In this document: positions 33,216 through 43,492 of the stretch, one piece after another
Numbering within the stretch: the stretch's first letter is position 1
Layout: each line of letters begins with the position of its first letter
Origin: Grammothele lineata
Lineage: Eukaryota > Basidiomycota > Agaricomycetes > Polyporales > Polyporaceae
Reading direction: 5' to 3'
Assembly: GCA_002150815.3 (NCBI GenBank)
Contig: NDFF03000367.1
Location: 1 to 64,000 of the forward strand
DNA: 64,000 nucleotides
Notes under the pieces: generated by a model
What the model was told of the DNA's origin: nothing
Database searches by the model: none
What the model saw: only the letters and a program-made list of their open reading frames with translations
Position numbers and translations under genes: made by a program

Positions 33216-34133
33216 TTCCGGTCTCAGTACGATGATCACACGTACGCTAGTGGTCTCGCCGCCCCGTCCAGTCCATCTCACGTGGTTGCTCTCGCTCTCA
33301 GTTACACAGCATGCATAGGCCACCAATTCCGAGTCTCAACGGCTCGTTGCCACTCCGCTGGGCATCCTCCGAAGTATACCGTCTCGCGCCCGGTTTAGCT
33401 GCCCCGCCAGGAGATACAGATAACTCGCGCTATACGGTATAGCACCATTGCTATGACGGGCTAACCTCAGGATAGCGTCCGGTGAGTAATCCTACATATT
33501 TCACACCTCTCTCTCATGTTCGATCATCACAACTCTTGCATTTTCTTACGCATTTAGCCCTATCCGTACCTGCCACTCGGGTATGACAGCCCATGCCTCC
33601 CGCCTCACCTACAGCCTGATGCGCATAGAATCCTGTGCGCCCCGGACGACGATCACCTGTCCCTGTGGGTTCCGGGAGCCCGTGGATGTAAACCGCACGC
33701 TTCGTGAGTCCACTGTCTGTCCTCGGCATCAGGGTCAGAGCGCCGAGGACACGGGACGAGGCAAGCGGGCTAGCGAGTGAGGGACGAGCGAGCTCAGTCT
33801 CGGGGGGAAAGAGTGACATGTATTAGGAATGTAGCTACCTAGCGAGCGAGAGACGAGCGAGCTAAGCTGAGCGCGTAAGTACATCGAGCACAGACGAGAG
33901 AATGTATAGTAAGCTCACCTCAGTCTCGGGGGAAAAGACTGAGGTGCTCGGGACAGAAACGAGCGGTATATCTGATGCGGGAGGCGACGGGAGGGAGCGG
34001 AACGTGTTCCGGTATAACGCGAGGGCAAAACTAATTACGGGATCAAAAGATAACTAAAGAGAAGAGCGTACAGTAAAGCGCTATTGCGCGAGGTAACAAC
34101 AAGACACCAGCGCGTCCCTGGGACACGGAGCAC
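33216..34133. other. Intergenic DNA, no firm gene
   Basis: GC-rich sequence with the word GAGCGAGCTCAGTCTCGGGGG repeated in variants at about 33,786-33,810, 33,850-33,870 and 33,912-33,940, a loose tandem array. A 65-codon plus frame at 33,583-33,780 (CPCGFREPVDVNRTL) could be an exon but has no support. Confidence 0.4.
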
Positions 34134-34141
34134 GTGCCGGG
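34134..34141. repeat. Target-site duplication, left
   Basis: GTGCCGGG, identical to 35,061-35,068, bordering the 919-bp element. Confidence 0.93.
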
Positions 34142-35060
34142 TAGGGCATGGCACGGGTCGGGTACGGGTTTTCCAAGTGTACCCGTACCCGGACCCGCGC
34201 GGTCCATGTACCCGCGACCATAGGGTACGGGTTTGAGGAGGGTACGGGTATTGTGACTGGGGGTACGGGTTTTCGCGGGTATACCCGTCTTCCCACTAAG
34301 CAGCGAGGTACGAATGTCGCAGTTAAACATGTTCAGCTACCTTCGAGGTTAACGCGACTATCTCAGGCTCGTACATACAGGCACGCATTGAAGGGCGGCT
34401 CAGACTAGCTTCGTCAGAGACATGTCAATCACCGTTATACGGCGCCTAGTCCGCTCCGACATTTTGTGTATCGAGGTTTAAAGAGAGTGTTCACAAGTCG
34501 AATCGCCGAGCGCGAAGGACCGTGGCCCTGCTGACCGGGCAAGTCGCTGGCACTGCACACGCGCCTGCCGCCGGACAGTCTCGGTATAGCGATGACGCGC
34601 CCCGTGAGGCGCGTCGATCTTGTCTACCGCTCCGCGCGGCCATGCCTCGTCGGGAGACCCCTGTCTGTCGTGCGGTGTGCACGCGGGCACGTCGACCCGC
34701 TCCCCGCCGAGGGCTCCACGCCGAGCAGCGTAAATTGAGGTCGGAGTGTCCGCGCTCTCCTCAGTTCTCTCGCGCTGCTGTCAGGTGAGCGGTTTCGTCC
34801 CTTGCGCGCCATGCCCTACTGACGAGTTCTCTCGCGCGGCTGCTAGGCGCTCCTCCATTGTTCATTTCGATGCGCTTTATAAGATGCTGTTGAGCGACGG
34901 CCCGGGTCGAGGCGAGATATGAGATTTGAATGGTTGAACCCGCGGGAACGAGGGTCGGGTACGGGTTTGCCTCGGGTACATGCCCATAGACCCGTACCCT
35001 GACCCGCGCGGGTATGAACCCGTACCCTGAGCGGGTTTACCCGACCCGTGCCATGCCCTA
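34142..35060. mobile_element. Second non-autonomous hAT-type element, 919 bp
   Basis: Ends are perfectly inverted for about 23 bp, starting TAGGGCATGGCACGGGTCGG, with an exact 8-bp flanking duplication GTGCCGGG: the hAT pattern. Both subterminal regions (34,150-34,290 and 34,940-35,045) are dense in GGGTACGGGT / ACCCGTACCC words. These words differ entirely from the AAGTCAC words of the element at 25,052, so a different transposase is implied. The interior (34,300-34,900) is GC-rich with no recognised gene. Confidence 0.9.
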
Positions 35061-35068
35061 GTGCCGGG
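35061..35068. repeat. Target-site duplication, right
   Basis: Second copy of GTGCCGGG. Confidence 0.93.
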
Positions 35069-36012
35069 ACGACATCTTGGCTTGAAACTCCAATACTCGG
35101 CTATGCGATTCAACCACCATCTCAAACACCCCACTCAAACAGGTCTGTGTGGGCACGCGTACACTTGCGCCACCAGAGGCGCACTCGCGCTCATGTGCCA
35201 TTGCGGGGAGCCTCTTGGGCAGTGATGAAGGCATGGATGACACAACAACTGCATATCGAACCCATGATACCAAGCCCCGCACTTGCAAGATGGAAAAGGA
35301 AGTGACAGCCCACCACCTGCCTCCTGTGCGCCGCACATTCTCCACGATGTTCCCTCCAAACTTGCTCGACCAGACAATACCGGGCGAGTCGAGTTTCGAG
35401 CAGAATCTCGTCTGAAGCTTGCCGCGCAGGTGTACGCAAAGTGCCAGCGGGTGAAGACCATTCAGGAGTGCGACAGGAAAGACGACTTCCACACAACGCG
35501 GGGATCCTCAGCTCGTCGAGACGTCCTGTGCACCAGAGCGAAGAGCGCGAGGTCCGCGCGCCCGTCACGGAGTGCGACACTCCGTGAAACAGGTGCTTGA
35601 ATGCCGAGCCTGTCCTGGGCGGGTTCGGCGACAGCAGGGCGTACGAGAAGATCGTCCTGTGCCGTCGCGTGTGCGAGGACGGGTTGATGAGGATCAGCCC
35701 GACGGCGGTATGTTCTGCGCTGGGGTTGTGGCTCGTCGGTCTAACTTACGTGCGTTTCCCGTAGCTCAATAATCTTCTCGATGCCGCACATACGACCCAC
35801 AGCTCAACAAGTTCTGCATCATTGACTACCACTTCGACTACAAGTGCAACGGCGGCCACACCATCAGCTCCATTAATATCAACACGAGCGTGAGCGTAGA
35901 GGAGTTCCTCCTTGATCTCGACACAGACTGAAACAACCGTGCCACCCAGCTCAGTCTCCCTCCCTCGTGCGCGTGCGCGTCCTTTCTTGACCTAAGACCT
36001 TCAACCTCTGCC
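35069..36012 (+). pseudogene. Coding-like scraps of an unknown gene
   Basis: On the plus strand 35,601-35,709 reads AEPVLGGFGDSRAYEKIVLC and is followed by a good intron (GTATGT donor near 35,710, CTAAC branch, TAG acceptor near 35,764). After it a block reads YDPQLNKFCIIDYHFDYKCN and SVSVEEFLLDLDTD before a stop at about 35,930. The two blocks are not in a compatible frame across the intron, so the gene looks broken. Upstream, 35,283-35,600 is open but not clearly coding. The family is not recognised. Confidence 0.35.
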
Positions 36013-36570
36013 ATGGGCAAGCGGGCGCCGCCTTCACGCACCGGAGGCCAGGCTGCGGGCGGCGCGAGCAGTCGACGAGCAGGTCGCACGATTGACTCGG
36101 ATGCGGTACAGGGCTACCCCCTTGTCTCGCCTACGTCAGCATCATGGGCCATGGCGAGCCAGCCCGAGAACGAGGCCGTGCTCGACGCCCTCCTCCGCGT
36201 CACCAAAGGAGAGGCGCGCACGCGCGCGTCCATCCTCGCCCTCAACACCATCCTCTTGCAGACCGACAGCGCGAGAATCGGACTACACACTATCTGGGAA
36301 AAGACCTGGCCAAACCCGCCCCACAACGCTGCACCGTAGTATAACGCATGACGTGCGAGATCCTCTTTCAGGGCTCCATCACCTCTATCGCCCACTTCCT
36401 CAAGGAGCCAGAGCGGCTGTGACAGGCCCAGCTCAAGGTCCTCACGGAGACTTACCGCTTCAACGACTTCGAGCGCGAGGTCAGTGTGTACTCGGCGTTA
36501 GAGGACTCGGGTGGTCGGGTTGCGGTCAAAGGGATCGTGAACGACAAGAGCGAGCAGAAGCGATGTCATT
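36013..36570 (+). CDS. Hypothetical protein, probably fragmentary
   Basis: An ATG at 36,013 opens a basic, Ala/Arg-rich N-terminus (MGKRAPPSRTGGQAAGGASS). It is followed by a helical stretch, ENEAVLDALLRVTKGEARTR, to a stop at 36,339. Coding character resumes in another frame at about 36,348 (MTCEILFQGSITSIAHFLKE) and, after a TGA, continues as TYRFNDFEREVSVYSALEDS. An intron or a frameshift could connect them. Function unknown; intactness doubtful. Confidence 0.35.
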
Positions 36571-36691
36571 AGTTACACGATGTCTCAGTGTATTTTTGCA
36601 ACGGCCCTCGACTCCGCACACGAGTCGTTTTCGCGCGAATGAATCGCCTAGATTGCAAACATACATATTGACGGCTTGCGTTGACTATTAA

Positions 36692-36822
36692 ATGGCGTTG
36701 CTCCGGTTGCCTGATACTCGCGAACTGCCGTCTCGCCCGGCCGTTTGCGACTATCCACCTCAGTATATATCCCTGTGTCTAAACGGCCGACTCGCCGGCA
36801 GTTTTGCGCATCCAACGCCGTT
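36692..36822. repeat. Palindromic short element with CGGCCGTTT arms
   Basis: GGCGTTG near 36,695 pairs with CAACGCC near 36,811. AACTGCCG ... CCCGGCCGTTT near 36,723-36,746 pairs with AAACGGCCGACTCGCCGGCAGTT near 36,780-36,802. Nested inverted repeats of this kind suggest a small fold-back element. The CGGCCGTT word recurs at 42,965-43,030. Confidence 0.55.
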
Positions 36823-37139
36823 TTTGTGTGCCTGCCATTGCGTACCAAATTCTCCTTACCTATCGGTATCTAGCAGTGTATTGGCCGTTTGCCATCGCTT
36901 AAAGGCTCTCGCTTAAATATCTACTACTACTGCGACGAGTTGCTTGCATTAACCAAGATATCTAGTTTGCCTTACATGCGTAATCAATGTACCAGACCCG
37001 GAGAGTAATCATGCTGTGTCTCGTGGGAATCACGCCTCATGGAAGCCTCGCCGCATTTTGTCCATGCCTTTCCCATCCCTCCTTGTCATCGCTATCCAAA
37101 GTACTCCCTCCCTCCTTCTTCCTCTCCCTTTTCGTCAGA
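36823..37139. promoter_or_regulatory. Upstream region of the 37,140 gene
   Basis: Pyrimidine-rich just before the start codon (CCTCCCTCCTTCTTCCTCTCCC at about 37,107-37,129), as is common in front of basidiomycete genes. No other gene is seen. Confidence 0.4.
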
Positions 37140-38535
37140 ATGTCTCAATCTGCAGATGAATCCGACTCCAGTCACATCGATATCATTTCGCAGGCACGTT
37201 ACGGCTCCTCGACTCCTCCTAGGCCCACTCGCATACGATTTCGCTTGTTTAACCCCACCACCGTCGATCAAACAGTCTCAGAAGACACTGAAGTTGAAGT
37301 ATCGGACGACGAAGACATGGAGGTCGAAGACTTGAACATGCCGGACTTTGAGCGTCTGTCCTCCACCCCCCTCAAAGATGCTGGAAGCCCTCAGATCGAA
37401 TTGGATGATGAGGTCGGTAGTAGCGCATCCTCCCAGGTCGTCGTCGCGCGTCTTGGTCGCTGATCAGTTTCTGCACAGCATGGCCCATACATCATCGAAC
37501 ATGCCACCGATCAACTCAACATTTTTTACACCCTCCTTGCCGGCATGGATCCCGACTCCGCCAGGGCCCTCATCATCGGGTTTCAGCCTACTAATAAACG
37601 CACCTACTTCGGCACGCTCTGGGACCTCTATGTGAGCATCTCAGACGCTCACAACTACCTTCACGACGCCCACTGGACCTACCGCTCCTCCAACCGCTCG
37701 TTTGAGGCCATGAACGCCCTTGTCTCCATAGTCACTCAGTGCGACACTAAGATTGCCAAAGCTCTCTCTACCTGGAACCGTTGCATTAGCCTCCTCTCTG
37801 GCCCCTCCACCGGCTACCAATTTTCTGACTTCCCAACTTACCCCATCCGTTACAACGACCGCGGCCTCAACGTCCAATATGAGGCTGCGCGTTTGTACAC
37901 TCGTTTCGACGCTCAAGAGCTTCAAATGGCGATCCTCGGCTGCAGCCTCGACGAGTGCGAGGTGCGTCTCGCTGCCACGCTTTTCTGCTCCGAGTCTCCA
38001 CTTACCTCGCTCCCATAGATTCCGAACTTCGACGAAGTTTACTTCACTGAGCCTTATACCGAGGGTCCCATCGAAGTGCGTAACCGTGGCGTTTGAGCGC
38101 TCGTGCGTGCATTCACGCCATCAACGTGTCGTTTAGAAAGATGCAGAGCTGCCGAATGTTCGTAAGGCGGTTCCGTTTTGGGACCTGCTTCGCGGTCTGA
38201 GCAACGAGGCCGTCAGTGGCTTAGTTCTCATCTACCATTCGGAAGCCCCTCTACAGCCGATCATGGAACGGATAGAGAACAACTTTGACTTTTTTATACA
38301 GAGCCGTAAGGCGCTGTACGACGCGCATCTGCAGCTCATCAACTCGAGGGGCACAGCTCAGGATAGGCGGCTGTTTGATGAGAAGGTTCGGGGGATAGAT
38401 GTTGAGTTAGTGATAGCAATGGAACGTTGGCAGAAGGACATGACGGCACTGAGCGCAGCGAGTCCGGACGTAGCCGGGCGGTATCGTTGGCCACCCTCGT
38501 TGCCCGCTGTCCCTGCCTCGAAGGATTTGTTCTAG
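37140..38535 (+). CDS. Unknown helical protein, 4 exons, about 403 aa
   Basis: Model: exons 37,140-37,412, 37,479-37,961, 38,019-38,075 and 38,137-38,535. All junctions are phase 0 and sum to 404 codons. The first donor (GTCGGT) is weak, and 37,437 is an alternative. The later introns (GTGCGT...TAG, 57 and 61 nt) are good. The N-terminus is Ser/Asp/Glu-rich (EDTEVEVSDDEDMEVEDLNM). The middle is a folded-looking domain (LNIFYTLLAGMDPDSARALI, LWDLYVSISDAHNYLHDAHW). The C-terminal part is helical (IMERIENNFDFFIQSRKALY). No signal peptide, membrane segment or catalytic motif is seen. I do not recognise the family. It lacks stops and keeps frame through four exons, so it is probably a living gene. 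Confidence 0.75.
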
Positions 38536-38751
38536 TAGTAGTACCTGTAAAAACGCTCTGTATTTGTGCAAAGCAGCTCATTTGGTGACGTTGTACCGTA
38601 GATAATACACGGGGCCACGGAGCGCCGGAGCCGACTCAGCTGTCTTACTGAAGTGAGCTGATCCGAGCACGCCAGTATGGATATGCATACCTCCATACGC
38701 CTCCATCATCTGGAGACTCTGCCTCTGTGCAGCATCATTGAGCGGCTCCAT
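38536..38751. other. Intergenic
   Basis: 3' flank of the upstream gene up to the MITE. No feature seen apart from CTCCATCATCTGGAG, a small palindrome near 38,701. Confidence 0.5.
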
Positions 38752-38969
38752 CAGGAATAAATTGTGTTGCCTTATATCTGCCTTAGCCGGTCTTAATCCA
38801 CTAAATCGTCTGTAAGCTCACATTACATGGTCTGAAACCATCTGAAACCGTCTGATTCAGCCTTATTTTGGACCTGAAAGTGAGCGAAAATGTATGAAAC
38901 GATGATTTAAGATGCAATAAGACCACTCACACAGTCTAAGGCAGGCAAAGAGCGCGGAATTTATTGCTG
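38752..38969. mobile_element. 218-bp MITE, copy 2
   Basis: Same as 32,026-32,243 over its whole length, with AT on both sides. Identity of two copies in different flanks indicates recent movement. Confidence 0.85.
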
Positions 38970-39930
38970 ATGACTCCCAAGAGAGTGTGCTATTAGTCCC
39001 ACTTCAAGTTCCTCTCAGCACACTAGGCGGCCGCTCGCGCAGACAAGCTCAGCTGCGACGAAGCCGTCAGCCGGCTTTGCGCGGAGTTCCGCTTCACCCG
39101 CAATGGCTACGCGTGGTTCTCCAGGGCGTGGGAGAAAACTGCTGACGTTGTTGTGAATGTCGCGGCTGCAAACGGGCGTACGCGTACGAGAGCGCGCGCA
39201 TGTGGTGGCGAAAGCGTGAGGAGATTATCCTCATTTTGTTGCATCGGTCATGCACGTTTCCGCGTCCGCTCGAGGACAGTGTAAGGGGTGGATTATCCTC
39301 TTGATACTCCCGGCTGTCCTGCGTGTATTGTACAGAGATTGATAATCTTCCCGATAATCTACTTGTGTTTATTCTCCCAAGCTCCCTACTGCGCATCAAT
39401 GCGATCTCTTACTGGTGTAGATAATCGTGCATGATGTACTCGTGCTTACGTAAACTTTCTTTGAACACGTGGAATCATCCGACTACCTACCCCTCCTCCC
39501 ATCCTCGCGATATCTTGACACTTACTCGTCGAGAACCCTTGCTATTCGGTATACAGTGTATGATACATCTTATCAACACGTCTGTACCTTCAATTCGCTA
39601 CGAAACCATGCATGGGCCGTATGACGCCAAGGGCAAGTCAGGAGTCAGATGGCCACGTGTTCAAACACTTTACGACAGCACTAGTACATGAGCGGCTGAT
39701 GAGGGTAATCATCCCACCTAACGAACATCCCTGTTTTTGCTCGCACAATTTAATGTGGCAATGTCAGTCCTTACTGAATCAATTACCAACGTACATTCCA
39801 ATCATTGCAACTTGAACTGCCGTCGAGTGAGGCATTCGGACTCTTAGCGTCGCTACAAATCCTCTCGTGGTTCACTCCGTGCGATCAGGTATGAATCAGG
39901 CCGTTGTATATCCTCCATGAAAGAGACTCG
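38970..39930. other. Intergenic with a coding-like exon scrap
   Basis: At about 39,040-39,250 the plus strand reads DKLSCDEAVSRLCAEFRFTR and NGYAWFSRAWEKTADVVVNV before stopping, probably an orphan exon next to the MITE. No complete gene is seen. The 3' end of the minus-strand gene lies at 39,931. Confidence 0.35.
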
Positions 39931-42218
39931 CTAATCTTTCATCATATGCACATCCTCCTCGTCCTCAGCATCTTCATAGTCCATTACACCTAATGGGTTG
40001 CAAACGCGCCACATCAGAAACTGCTCCGCCCCACTGTTCTCAACAAATTCATGCACAACGCCCCCTCGCACAAGTCGCTCGCACGCAGCGCTGCAACCTA
40101 CTGTAAGCATCTGACCACAAAGCGCAACCGCTCAAAGGCCAACTTTGAAACGCTCACCAAATGAGTGCAATGTTGTTGACGCCCCTCTGTTTCCAACGAT
40201 ACAGATCCAGCGCAATGAGCGCGTACACTGGAACCTCGGAAACCGCATATTTCTTCATCACCTTGTGTAGAGTTAGATAGACTTCGCGTGCGAGCGTGTT
40301 CACAGCAAGCGCCCTGTCGAGATGCTCTGGAGGAAACGTTCCCTCTGGAAATAGATCACCAGCATTGAAAGCTGCAGTAATCACCAGCTTGCGGCGCTAT
40401 GCGTGCAGAGATTCGGCGTCATCACAGGCTTGCGCATCAAACAATGCGCTGAAACACAAGCAAACTCACATGAACGACAAGGGCGGATATAAGACGTGTG
40501 GTCATGTCTGCAATGGCTGCATGCTGCTCAATATCTGCCCAGTGGCGTCGTTCGGGCATGCTGGATATCGTCATGAAGATCGTAGGCACACCGTCAGAGG
40601 ACACGGTAAAAAACGGAACGGCCTCTGCACGAATGGCCGCTCCAATGTCGAGACCGGCATCCAGATACTTCCTCCTGATAGCCCGAATGTCAGCGCCCGT
40701 AGTAGGGACGTGGTGCACGAGAATCTCGCCGCTGGCATCCTTCAAAGCAAATACGAACGCAAATGGAGTGATGCGAGCACTTGCAATCGTACCAGAGACG
40801 AGGACCTGAGGCGTTGATGTCTCAGTGCAAGTGATAGAAGAGGACTGTCCGGGACCTACTCTGAAGACTGGCCAACCACAATAATACCAGCGCCAGACAT
40901 CGTGCAGCATAGCTTTTCCCGGGGAAAGGTACGGATTGGGGTTGTGAAGCAGGAGCCGTGAAGAGATGTCGGCTGCGGTTAAAGGACGGAGGGCACCGAT
41001 GGCTGTGATCTTCAGAAGTGTTAGAGGACGTTATATAGAAAATGAAAGCAGGCAAGAAGCGACGGAGGACGTACCACAGTAGCGTTGAGACAAAGCTCGA
41101 CACGAAGAGTGTGCATGATATGCCCTTCAACAAGAATCTGATGGGCAGTGTGGAAATGAAAAGCGGGGAGAACGAGGCCTGAGGAAATGAGAGTAGATAA
41201 GGAGACAAGTTGATAAACAGGAATGCGGGGAGGGGAACATACTGCGATTGAAAGCGGGGTCCTGGCGAGCGAGCATTTTCGTAAGAACGATGCTGTGCGC
41301 ACGCTGATCAAGACGAGACGTTGGAGGGGAAGAGATAGGGGGAGATGAAGAAGGAACAAGGATGCTGCCCAGAGAAAGGGAGGGTAGCTGCGAAGGAGAA
41401 AGAGGATGTTCCATAGGTGGATCGATGGCAGCAATGTAGGGAGGGAGGCCGGATGGAATTGAGAGGGCGAGGGCTGCATGGACAAGGATTTCGAGATGTA
41501 CAGCGAAAGTGGGATCAGAGTTTAATGCATGGGAGCTGAGGAAATCGTCTGGGTGGAGGCGAGTGCGAACCTCTGTGATGGGACGAATCTGGGTGGCTGT
41601 CAGGGGAGGTGGGCGATTGGGAGGTACAGGACCAAGGATATCGAAAGAGTGGAAGGACGTGGGGCCATATAACGCGTCGCAATACGAGAGAGGAACCTGA
41701 GACGGAGGGGAGGGGACTTGTGAGTGCGGTTGGATGGAGTGCGGAGCTGCGGTTGAAAGTTGAACGCCCCCTGCAACGAGCACAGCAGAGGGAGAGAGCT
41801 GGGCAGGCACAGAAGGGTGCTGAGTTGGAGAATAAGGCTCGAATAGCCTGTCGTAAGAAGCTGGAGAGTTAGGGACAGTGGGAACTAAATCAGGCGGATT
41901 CTGAGAGGCGGAGGGAATGGGAGCGGGTACGAGGTGCCAAGGAACAGGCGAAATTGGAACGTTGGAGTCAAAGCGCGGGCCGTTGGACGGAGAGAGAGGT
42001 TCAAGTTGAGTCGGATTTTGAGGAAGGATGTTGTCGGAATTCGGAGGGACGCCTGTCTTAAAGTATTCGTCAGTATTGATTTGGTTTATGTCGTAGTCGG
42101 AGATGAGGTCTTGGTAGTTGGGAAGGAGCTGGGCTAGGAGCGAACGGGAGTAGATACTTAATTTCTAAGAGCGGACGAGACGCGGGATGTAGTACACACA
42201 GAAAGATTCAATAGACAT
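39931..42218 (-). CDS. Unknown protein with acidic C-terminus, about 660 aa
   Basis: Model on the minus strand: exons 42,218-42,198 (tentative), 42,164-41,243, 41,178-41,075, 41,009-40,470, 40,396-40,181 and 40,110-39,931. Phases agree and sum to 661 codons. The first intron would be only 33 nt; if it is not real, a TAG at 42,167-42,165 breaks the gene. The N-terminal half is Pro/Ser-rich. The folded C-terminal half includes LHDVWRWYYCGWPVFRVGPG, VLVSGTIASARITPFAFVFA and RHWADIEQHAAIADMTTRLI. The last exon ends FLMWRVCNPLG plus an acidic tail (MDYEDAEDEEDVHMMKD). The last donor (GTCAAC) is non-consensus. No known domain is recognised. Confidence 0.65.
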
Positions 42219-42540
42219 GGTCAAACTGTGTAGAGGAAACAGAGCGGTGTATTCGGATAGGCAGTGCACGTGGCGGGCGTATAGGCAGATTTAGAGAGAG
42301 CGAAAGGAACAGAAGAAGCAGAGAGAGGACGGCATCCGGAAAGGCGGAAAGGATGGGAGGCAGAAATAGCTGCAAAAGACAAGCAGGGTCCGTGAAAGCG
42401 GTAACAGAAACGCAACGAGAAGGGGATGGTTGTGGAAACAAAAGGATTGGGAGAGAGAAAGCAAAGACGTACAGGCCAGTAGGGGACGGAATTGAGGACG
42501 CTCGACTGAGAATACTGTAGAGTTTCGACCGATGCGGCGC
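42219..42540. promoter_or_regulatory. Upstream region of the minus-strand gene
   Basis: Purine-rich on the plus strand, so pyrimidine-rich on the gene's strand, over 42,290-42,480, as expected of a core promoter region. Open frames here lack coding character. Confidence 0.4.
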
Positions 42541-43150
42541 GTCATGCATCACAAGGTGGCCATCCGCCCGCTTTGAGGACACCTGTCATGCATCACAGCG
42601 GCCCCCGCCGCTCGCGACAAACGTGTCACAAGAGCCAAAAAGAGTAAGAAATCGCGAAAAATGTCCCAAAAAATCCGAAATCGTTCCGCCTGCGGCGGAA
42701 TCAATCGCGCTTCGCATACGAATGTAAGCTTTTGGCGTATACCAGACCCTCTCAAGATCGCTTTTGCGGCGCGGTGTGGGGTCGCCGACCCTGCGCCGCG
42801 CCGCACAGGGCGACCTGTCATGTGTCACACCCCGCCGCGACGCGCCGCTTTGGGCACTGAGGGCGTCATGCGTCACACCCCGCGCCGCATCGGTCGAAAG
42901 TCTACAAGTAAGCCCAGTGAGGTTTTGAGGGGTCGGGAAGGCGTTTCAAACGAGCGGCGGACCGGCCGTTCCAAGAAACTGAAGACGACGAAACGTTCAA
43001 AACGGCCGACGCGTCGGCCGTTCAAGGAAACGCAGTTACAATGACTTACTAAGAATGGGCGGTCGACCGGCTGTTAATGGCAGAAAATGGGACTAAGCTA
43101 TACTTCAAGAACGGCCGCTCCGCCCGCCGTATGAAGAATTGGAGGACCAG
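42541..43150. repeat. GC-rich tract with four GTCATGYRTCACA motifs
   Basis: The 13-bp word GTCATG(C/T)(A/G)TCACA occurs at 42,541, 42,585, 42,817 and 42,864, the last three followed by a G/C-rich tail such as CCCCGCCGC. Downstream, 42,960-43,140 repeats CGGCCG(T/A)TC words. No gene is supported. It could be a regulatory cluster or the subterminal zone of an unknown element. Confidence 0.55.
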
Positions 43151-43442
43151 AGGAGCGACGTGCTAGCCATGAGGATTCTAACGTATACTGTATTTACGTC
43201 AATGTTTCATAGATTCGAGACCGAGTCGCGCAACGCATGTTTCAATATCGCCTGCATAGCAGCAGCCCATATTGCATTGAGAGGAGTGTTCGACAAACGT
43301 ACAAAATAGGTAGGCCATGGTCAAGCGAGCGCACTAGCGCATGAACGAAGACGGTACAAATATGCTAGAAGGGGGGTGTGAAGGTTGTGCTGGGCGCGGG
43401 AACGACGCGAGCGGGGCCGCTCGCCCTGGAAGCGAGAAGGAG

Positions 43443-43491
43443 CAGCTTCAGTACTGATTGCGCATCCGTAATGGATGCGTATCAGTACTAA
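43443..43491. repeat. Short hairpin repeat, copy 2
   Basis: Inverted copy of 33,167-33,215. AGTACTGATTGCGCATCC and GGATGCGTATCAGTACT pair across a 5-base loop GTAAT, a near-perfect stem of about 17 bp. It lies at the truncated 3' edge of the pseudogene that follows. Confidence 0.78.
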
Positions 43492-43492
43492 C

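Noticed and set aside
33583..33780. Cysteine-containing 65-codon ORF as a zinc-finger gene
   Set aside because: Too short, isolated, and the Cys spacing fits no known finger.
34522..34788. Arg/Ala-rich ORF inside the 919-bp element as a transposase
   Set aside because: Composition reflects GC-rich DNA; no hAT transposase motif is present.
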